This document shows, piece by piece, positions 58,959 to 64,000 of a stretch of DNA of 64,000 nucleotides (its first letter is position 1; the number at the start of each line of letters is the position of its first letter). The position numbers and the translations under genes were made by a program. The notes beneath the pieces are model-generated. The model saw only the letters and a list, made by a program, of their open reading frames with translations, made no database searches and was not told the origin of the DNA. Source of the stretch: Candidatus Nitrosopumilus sp. (lineage in GTDB: Archaea > Thermoproteota > Nitrososphaeria > Nitrososphaerales > Nitrosopumilaceae); contig JAOTTS010000011.1 in the NCBI GenBank assembly GCA_029864335.1, forward strand, positions 1-64,000. Reading direction: 5' to 3'.

Positions 58959-59870
58959 ATGCTTAAAAACACAATGATCTCAGGGCCAAAATGTCCATCT
59001 TGTGGAAATCAAAAAATGGTTACAGATCAAGACACAGGAGAATTGTTTTGTGGTAAATGTGGATTTGTAGTTACTGATAAAATTGCAGATACAGGTGCTG
59101 AATGGCGTTCTTTTTCAAATGATGAGACAAATAGAACTAGAGTAGGAGCTGGAACATCGCTGACAATGCACGACATGGGATTATCAACAGTGATTGGAGC
59201 TGCTAACAAAGATTCTACAGGTAAACCACTATCTGCAAGTGTGAGGAGTTCTATTGAAAGATTAAGAACTTGGGATAGTAGAACACAAGCACATTCATCT
59301 GCAGACAGAAATCTCAGACAAGCTCTAAATGAAATGGATAAATTGAAAGACAAACTTGCATTAACTGATGCAGTAGTAGAGAAAGCAGCTTATATTTACA
59401 GAAAAGCAATGGAGAGAAAATTAGTTAGAGGTCGTTCAATTCAAGGATTGGTTGCAGCATGTCTTTATGCATCATGCAGAAATACAGAAACACCTAGAAC
59501 GCTAGATGATATTGCAAAAGGAATCAACATTAGAAGAAAAGATGTTGCAAGATGTTATAGATTAATTTTTAGAGAACTGGAATTAAAAATGCCAGTAGTT
59601 GATCCTGTCAAAGGAGTTTCAAGAATTGCAAGCATCGCAGAGTTAAGTGAGAAGAGTAAACGAAAGGCAATTGAGATTTTAAATCAAGCAAAAACAATAG
59701 GCATTGTTGCAGGAAAAGATCCAATGGGCATTGCAGCTGCTGCATTGTATCTAGCTTGTATCAGTACAGGAGAAATTAAATCCCAGAAAGACATCTCCGT
59801 GGCATCAGGAGTGACAGAAGTCACCATTAGAAATAGATGTGCAGGCTTGAGAAAAATGCTCAATGATTGA
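58959..59870 (+). CDS. tfb: transcription initiation factor IIB (classical)
   Basis: 303 residues with an intact zinc ribbon (KCPSCGNQ, FCGKCGFVV), B-finger AEWRSFSNDETNRTRVGAG and cyclin folds AAYIYRKAMERKLVRGRSIQ, GKDPMGIAAAALYLACISTG, ending TEVTIRNRCAGL. Belongs with the 18958 and 24254 TFBs, but has a one-residue-shorter B-finger. It overlaps the GIY-YIG-like gene by 8 bases. Confidence 0.96.
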   Translation: MLKNTMISGPKCPSCGNQKMVTDQDTGELFCGKCGFVVTDKIADTGAEWRSFSNDETNRTRVGAGTSLTMHDMGLSTVIGAANKDSTGKPLSASVRSSIERLRTWDSRTQAHSSADRNLRQALNEMDKLKDKLALTDAVVEKAAYIYRKAMERKLVRGRSIQGLVAACLYASCRNTETPRTLDDIAKGINIRRKDVARCYRLIFRELELKMPVVDPVKGVSRIASIAELSEKSKRKAIEILNQAKTIGIVAGKDPMGIAAAALYLACISTGEIKSQKDISVASGVTEVTIRNRCAGLRKMLND

Positions 59871-60159
59871 AATGTTAGAAAACAAATGGTCTGACTGGCG
59901 AGATAATAATCAAAAAGTACTTTCCGAAATACCTGAAAAACCAGGCGTGTATATGATGCATGCAGATATCAAAATATTATTTATTGGTGGTTCTCAAAAC
60001 ATGAAAAAATCCATAACTGAAGCACTAGAAAAAAAATGTGTTTCAAAAGCAACTAGAATTAGATTTAGAGAAGAAGGGAATTTTGATGAAATAAAAAATA
60101 AATTAATTACAGATTACAAAAAAAGACATGAAGGCAACATCCCTCAATGCATGAATTAA
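59863..60159 (+). CDS. GIY-YIG-like small protein
   Basis: 98 residues; KPGVYMMHADIKILFIGGSQ resembles the GIY-YIG core (GVYxxxxxxxILYIG) with Phe for Tyr, so nuclease activity is uncertain. No downstream Arg/Glu catalytic pair is obvious. Translationally coupled to TFB; a later ATG (MLENKWSDW) may be the start. Possibly a thaumarchaeal family of catalytically dead GIY-YIG proteins. Confidence 0.6.
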   Translation: MIEMLENKWSDWRDNNQKVLSEIPEKPGVYMMHADIKILFIGGSQNMKKSITEALEKKCVSKATRIRFREEGNFDEIKNKLITDYKKRHEGNIPQCMN

Positions 60160-60565
60160 CTATGAGATTTTTTAAACTCCAATCTATCCCATGAAAAAAC
60201 AACATATGCAGAATTATCTATTTTTCTCGCATAGATTAGTTGTTTAGGATATTTTTTCCACGTCTTGCAAATAATGTACCAAAGACAAGTTTCGACGGAT
60301 CATTAACCTTTGAAATAATTTTGTTAAATGTATTACCAGTATCAAAAATATCATCAACAAATAAAGAATCTGAAGATATCTTTTTTTTGTCAACGAGAAT
60401 TTTTTCAAGTCCAAGATGATCTGCAAGTAAACGCGAAGGAATCAATCCACCTCTACTAATAGTAGTTATACTTGAAAAAGTTCGCGGTAATTTTGAAATA
60501 GTTTTTGAAAGTATTTTCACGAGTGATTCTATTTCATTCCAATCAACGTTCTGGTTTAATGTCAT
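60156..60565 (-). pseudogene. phosphoribosyltransferase with A-run frameshift
   Basis: 109 codons contain TTISRGGLIPSRLLADHLG and the PRPP loop SLFVDDIFDTGNTF, then end prematurely after LFARRGK. After a run of six A bases the next frame reads YPKQLIYARKIDNSAYVVF and SWDRLEFKKSHS, the expected end of xanthine/hypoxanthine-type PRTases. One added A restores it, with stop at 60156. Real loss or sequencing error; the conserved rest suggests the latter. Confidence 0.8.
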
Positions 60566-60602
60566 AATTGTGATTTGAAAATACTGAATAAAGTAGTTAT
60601 GC

Positions 60603-60995
60603 TCAGAATGTTTTTGTTGGAGATTTTTTCAATGGTTCAATGATTTTAAGAATTTTGAAAGGCAATTTTCCAAAATCTATGTCTTTTTGACATGACAAAA
60701 GTAACACATCATCACTATTTAATGGAAAGCTCATTACAATCACCTTATCCCTGTAAGACATTGAAAAATGAACTTCACCAAATTCATGATCAAATTCCCT
60801 TCTCATTCTAACACGTAGTGCCAGTTCCATGAACATCATTTCGTCTTGTTTTTGGGCTTCAAGTGAAAAGACACCTTTCTTCATTCCACCAGCAGTAAGA
60901 TGACCTCTACTATTGATGATTCTTGCCGAACGCATTTTAGGATCTAGTTTTATAATTTTTTGACAGATTTTTTCAAGCTCTTCAGCATTATCCAT
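60603..60995 (-). CDS. roadblock/DUF6659-like protein
   Basis: 130 residues: KMRSARIINSRGHLTAGGMK, ELALRVRMRREFDHEFGEVH and VIVMSFPLNSDDVLLLSCQK. The pattern (AxI--RG---G--K, then F----FG, then SFPL) matches the thaumarchaeal small family that also includes the genes at 47623 and 48209, though distantly. Probable profilin-like fold, function unknown. Confidence 0.65.
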   Translation of the reverse strand: MDNAEELEKICQKIIKLDPKMRSARIINSRGHLTAGGMKKGVFSLEAQKQDEMMFMELALRVRMRREFDHEFGEVHFSMSYRDKVIVMSFPLNSDDVLLLSCQKDIDFGKLPFKILKIIEPLKKSPTKTF

Positions 60996-61048
60996 TAGTC
61001 TAAATTTACAATCGATCTATTTATTGCGAGCTGTAATAATGTATATTT

Positions 61049-61648
61049 GTGCAACCAGAGCAACCTAAAGACAGATTAGAGCCCACCAAAGAGATGACGG
61101 ATCGGTTTAAGCATCTTTCATTGTTCTGGACAGATATTATGCATTTGATGGCAAGTAAGCCTCAAGCACTCACATCAATTGGTCCAATGCGAGCATTTGC
61201 TGCAAACTCTAAAAAAATTTCAACTGAATTAATTGAAATTAATGAGGATTTGATGGAATTCAATAAATATCTAACCCAATACTACAAACAGCTCTCAGAA
61301 GCATGGGGAATTGCTCAAAAAAAAGTAAATCTAAAAGCTCCAGAAGTCCCTCAAAATGCTGAACAAATAGAGGCATTCAAACGAATTTGGATTGACATAT
61401 TTGATAATGACTTTACAGAATTATTTGATTCTGAGAAATTTGGAGAGAATTATGGAAAATTAGTATCAAAAGAACTTGAATTAACCAAACATTGGAATAA
61501 AATAGCTAATGTGATTTTACAATCAGTTAATCTTCCAAGTAAAGAAGAGATAGACGAAGTGTATAAAGAGATGCATTCATTAAAAAAGAGAGTTGGAAAA
61601 CTAGAATTAGAATTAAAGAAAAGGGAGATGAGGAAAAATGCAAAGTGA
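61049..61648 (+). CDS. phaE: polyhydroxyalkanoate synthase subunit PhaE-like
   Basis: 199 residues, all helical with a C-terminal coiled coil (YKEMHSLKKRVGKLELELKK). Conserved PhaE-like features include FDSEKFGENYGKLVSKELEL. GTG start. It overlaps the phaC start by 11 bases. PhaE forms the class III PHA synthase complex with PhaC. Confidence 0.85.
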   Translation: MQPEQPKDRLEPTKEMTDRFKHLSLFWTDIMHLMASKPQALTSIGPMRAFAANSKKISTELIEINEDLMEFNKYLTQYYKQLSEAWGIAQKKVNLKAPEVPQNAEQIEAFKRIWIDIFDNDFTELFDSEKFGENYGKLVSKELELTKHWNKIANVILQSVNLPSKEEIDEVYKEMHSLKKRVGKLELELKKREMRKNAK

Positions 61649-62702
61649 GTCAAGAGTAGATCCAAAAATCATTGAAGAGATTTTAAAATTTAGTAAAAAT
61701 GTAATTAATGCTCCAAAATTAGTTGCAGCACCTGATGAGATTGTTTTGGAAGTAACTCCTCATGATACAGTACAAATGATGGACAAAAGTAGATTAATAC
61801 ATTACAAACCAATTACTGAGAAACAACAAAAAACACCATTACTTATTTCATATGCATTGATTAACAGATATCACATACTTGATATTCAACCAGAAAAAAG
61901 TTGGGTTAGAAATTTACTTCAACAAGGATTTGATGTATACATGCTAGATTGGGGAACACCTACTAGCATGGACAAGTATCTTGATTTTGATGATTATGTA
62001 AATGGGTATTTGGATTCCTATGTAGAATATATCAAAAATGAATCATCAAATGAAAAAATTTCATTGCAAGGATATTGCACCGGAGCAACTATTGCTACAG
62101 CTTACACATCTTTGCATCCAGAAAGTGTAAAAAATTACATTGCAACTGCTCCTGTAATTGACGGATGGCGTGATACAACTGTAATTAGTAATCTTGCAAA
62201 ACATATGGATGTGGATAAAATGGTTGAAATCATAGGAAATATGCCTCCTGAGTTCATGTATTATTGCTTTTCAGTTCTCAAACCATTTGAGCAGGGAATT
62301 GAAAAATATATTAAATTTTTCAAAAATATAGATAACAAAAAATTTGTAGATAATTTCCTTAGAGTTGAAAAATGGTTAGGAGACACACCTCCAATCCCAG
62401 GAGAATTATTCAAACAGTGGATTAAAGACATCTATCAAGACAATTTACTGATTCAAAACAAGATGTACATAGCGGGGCAAAAGATTGATTTGAAAAAAAT
62501 AAATATGCCAGTATTTACACAAGTTGCAGTAGGAGATCATCTTGTATCACCTGAATGTAGTATGCCTTTACATTATGCCATTGGAAGTAAAGACAAAACA
62601 TTGAGAATGTATCCAACAGGGCATGTAGGGATGATTGCTAGCTCGTTATCACAAAAGAAAGTTTTGCCTGAGCTGGGACAATGGTTAGCTGAAAGATCAT
62701 AA
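61638..62702 (+). CDS. phaC: class III polyhydroxyalkanoate synthase PhaC
   Basis: 354 residues. Lipase-like elbow GYCTG with catalytic Cys147 (145-149), Asp in AVGDHLVSPE and His in YPTGHVGM; also VYMLDWGTP and NRYHILDIQPEKSW. It polymerises hydroxyacyl-CoA into storage polyester. The phaEC operon is followed by convergent phasin genes. Confidence 0.95.
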   Translation: MQSESRVDPKIIEEILKFSKNVINAPKLVAAPDEIVLEVTPHDTVQMMDKSRLIHYKPITEKQQKTPLLISYALINRYHILDIQPEKSWVRNLLQQGFDVYMLDWGTPTSMDKYLDFDDYVNGYLDSYVEYIKNESSNEKISLQGYCTGATIATAYTSLHPESVKNYIATAPVIDGWRDTTVISNLAKHMDVDKMVEIIGNMPPEFMYYCFSVLKPFEQGIEKYIKFFKNIDNKKFVDNFLRVEKWLGDTPPIPGELFKQWIKDIYQDNLLIQNKMYIAGQKIDLKKINMPVFTQVAVGDHLVSPECSMPLHYAIGSKDKTLRMYPTGHVGMIASSLSQKKVLPELGQWLAERS

Positions 62703-62728
62703 AAAAGAAAAAGAATAAAAAAATCTTT

Positions 62729-63154
62729 CTAGTTATTCTTTGTAGTGAAGACAGAAATCCAAGATTGTAGAATGTTTCTGTTTAGGTCAGCAAATGACTT
62801 TGCATTATCGTTGAATGTTTTGATGTTTTGTTGTGTTGCATCCATAGTTGCAAGTACCACTTGATTTTGTATTGAAGTTACCTTTACGAATTCTTCTGTT
62901 GTATCATGAATTACTTTTAGTGTTGCTTCAGGAATATTTGCTGCAATACCTGTTTTCTTTACATATTCCTTTTGTAGTGTGATAGCTGAATCTACTACGT
63001 TTTCATATGCTTGTAGGTATTCCTGTTGTACGTTAGTAATTGATTGATGATACTGAGGTACTGATTGTTTGATACCATTGAAGATTTTGTCTACATTTTC
63101 TTGATATGCAGAAAATAGATCTTTTGAATTTACGGTTGTTTCATTTTTACTCAT
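62729..63154 (-). CDS. phasin-like granule-associated protein
   Basis: 141 residues, amphipathic helical (AYQENVDKIFNGIKQSVPQY, LQKEYVKKTGIAANIP, then a Gln/Asn-rich helix). This is the composition of phasins coating PHA granules. It overlaps the next upstream gene by four bases (ATGA). Placed beside phaEC. Confidence 0.75.
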   Translation of the reverse strand: MSKNETTVNSKDLFSAYQENVDKIFNGIKQSVPQYHQSITNVQQEYLQAYENVVDSAITLQKEYVKKTGIAANIPEATLKVIHDTTEEFVKVTSIQNQVVLATMDATQQNIKTFNDNAKSFADLNRNILQSWISVFTTKNN

Positions 63155-63576
63155 TGTTTCACCTCCTTATTTTTTGATTTTTTTGCAATTGGTAGGATGA
63201 TAACTTGAACCAAGTCACCGTCACTCAAGCCAAGTGCATTACGTTCAGCTTCAGGGATTGAGATTCGTCCATTACTACTAATGGTAGTTTTGTATGCACC
63301 CCAATTCATGAAGGACGGAAGCATTTGTCCGATGTTGAACATGGTATCCATGCTTTTACTTTGCATTGATGCTACGTTCTCCATAATGTTAGATTGAGTT
63401 TTTCGAGTACTTGCAGAAACTCCTTTGAGTGTTTCTAAAGGATCGAATTTTTGGCTAGGTTGATTTGTCATCAAAGCGCCAAAACTTTTCATAAATTCTG
63501 CTTGAGCACGTCCACTTTTTTGGATCCATGATTTGAACATTTCACTAGGATCATATAGGTTTTGATTACCATTCAT
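63151..63576 (-). CDS. phasin-like protein with C-terminal AbrB/SpoVT domain
   Basis: 141 residues. The N-terminal 95 are helical and granule-protein-like (MFKSWIQKSGRAQAEFMKSF). The last 45 contain TTISSNGRISIPEAERNALG followed by LSDGDLVQVIILP, a swapped-hairpin AbrB DNA-binding motif. This fusion suggests a regulator that senses granule surface, analogous in role to bacterial PhaR, but of different architecture. Confidence 0.75.
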   Translation of the reverse strand: MNGNQNLYDPSEMFKSWIQKSGRAQAEFMKSFGALMTNQPSQKFDPLETLKGVSASTRKTQSNIMENVASMQSKSMDTMFNIGQMLPSFMNWGAYKTTISSNGRISIPEAERNALGLSDGDLVQVIILPIAKKSKNKEVKQ

Positions 63577-63601
63577 TGGTAATCATAGGAAATAGTTATA
63601 T

Positions 63602-64000
63602 TTAAATGATCAGTGGATCGGTTAAGAATTCTAAAACTTTACTTGAAAAAGTATGCGGATCTTGAACATATGGAGTATGACCACAACGTTCCATTTTAAA
63701 AAGTTGGCAATCCTGAATTTTGGAGATAAAAATCTCCGAATTTTCAATTGGAATTACTGGATCATCAACACCCCAAATAACTAAGGTAGGAGCAATTATA
63801 GATTCAAGTTTTGATGAAATTAATTTTGAATTTTTTAATCCTAAGACAGTGGACATAAAAGCTAGTTTTGCATTAGGTAATTTCATTCGTTCTATAAAAC
63901 CATTAACAATTTCTTCAGGAACCTCTTCTCCAGATCCTTCCATTAGTTCAAATGCTTTTTTTACATTTAGTTCATTAGGATACAAAGCAGCCATAATGTA
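63602..64000 (-). CDS. alpha/beta-hydrolase, C-terminal part (runs off the window)
   Basis: The frame is open to the right edge, so the N-terminal half with the nucleophile is outside. Visible are a cap-like helix (EELVPEEI region), the Asp strand IIAPTLVIWGVDDPVIPIEN and the His loop MERCGHTPYVQDP. Next to PHA genes; could be a PHA/hydroxyacid hydrolase or epoxide-hydrolase-like enzyme, but substrate is unknown. Confidence 0.8.
   Translation of the reverse strand, partial: YIMAALYPNELNVKKAFELMEGSGEEVPEEIVNGFIERMKLPNAKLAFMSTVLGLKNSKLISSKLESIIAPTLVIWGVDDPVIPIENSEIFISKIQDCQLFKMERCGHTPYVQDPHTFSSKVLEFLTDPLII

Noticed and set aside
1-64000. CRISPR arrays, rRNA genes, replication origin
   Set aside because: No regularly spaced repeats with unique spacers, no rRNA-like sequence and no Cdc6/ORB arrangement were seen.

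Overview
The window looks like a chromosome segment of an ammonia-oxidising archaeon (Nitrososphaerota, Nitrosopumilus/Nitrosarchaeum type). The DNA is AT-rich and genes are tightly packed on both strands. Many genes have a TATA box about 25-30 bases before the start codon, as expected for leaderless mRNAs. Marker content fits: both methylmalonyl-CoA mutase subunits and MeaB (3-hydroxypropionate/4-hydroxybutyrate cycle), Alba, TBP, five TFB paralogues, PhaE/PhaC, and many tiny stand-alone zinc-ribbon proteins.

Layout. 1-6.7 kb: accessory and lineage-specific genes, including membrane proteins, a broken DASS transporter, an isochorismatase-like hydrolase, two divergent CBS paralogues and a histone-H1-like basic protein. 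6.7-12.0 kb: a decayed provirus (terminase subunits, DNA methyltransferase) cut by two 1.25-kb units. Both units have the same 27-bp terminal inverted repeats and each carries one cargo gene: a pentameric ligand-gated ion channel homologue and a DUF4238 protein. 12.1-31 kb: mostly housekeeping genes (mcm/meaB, M1 aminopeptidase, TFB-Alba, ilvC, NMN adenylyltransferase, TFB-TBP, metG, ahcY, Rieske protein, nadE), continuing with cysS to 32.8 kb.

33-52 kb: a cluster that reads as a light/UV and B12-linked response. It has photolyase, a CarH-like B12 photoreceptor module, a phytoene-desaturase-like flavoprotein, two DICT-like sensors, an SDR membrane protein, an SRPBCC protein, a B12-binding BtuF-like protein, NreA, DUF1722 and two divergent TFBs. 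Many of these genes share a 10-bp box (coding strand TTASCACTAK). The box abuts the TATA box, in the BRE position, and is often repeated 18-19 bp further upstream. This is the strongest candidate for an undescribed system here: a promoter class probably read by a dedicated TFB or by the B12 protein pathway.

53-64 kb: a YchF-like GTPase lacking a normal start codon, a gene-poor stretch with a tRNA-like sequence and a nested hairpin, biotin ligase, a fifth TFB, a frameshifted phosphoribosyltransferase, and a polyhydroxyalkanoate cluster (phaE, phaC, phasin, phasin-AbrB fusion).

Several genes carry single-base losses in short homopolymers (about 26.1, 33.5, 51.2 and 60.2 kb). These may be real or sequencing errors and are flagged individually. 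Function assignments come from motif recognition by eye; no database search was run.
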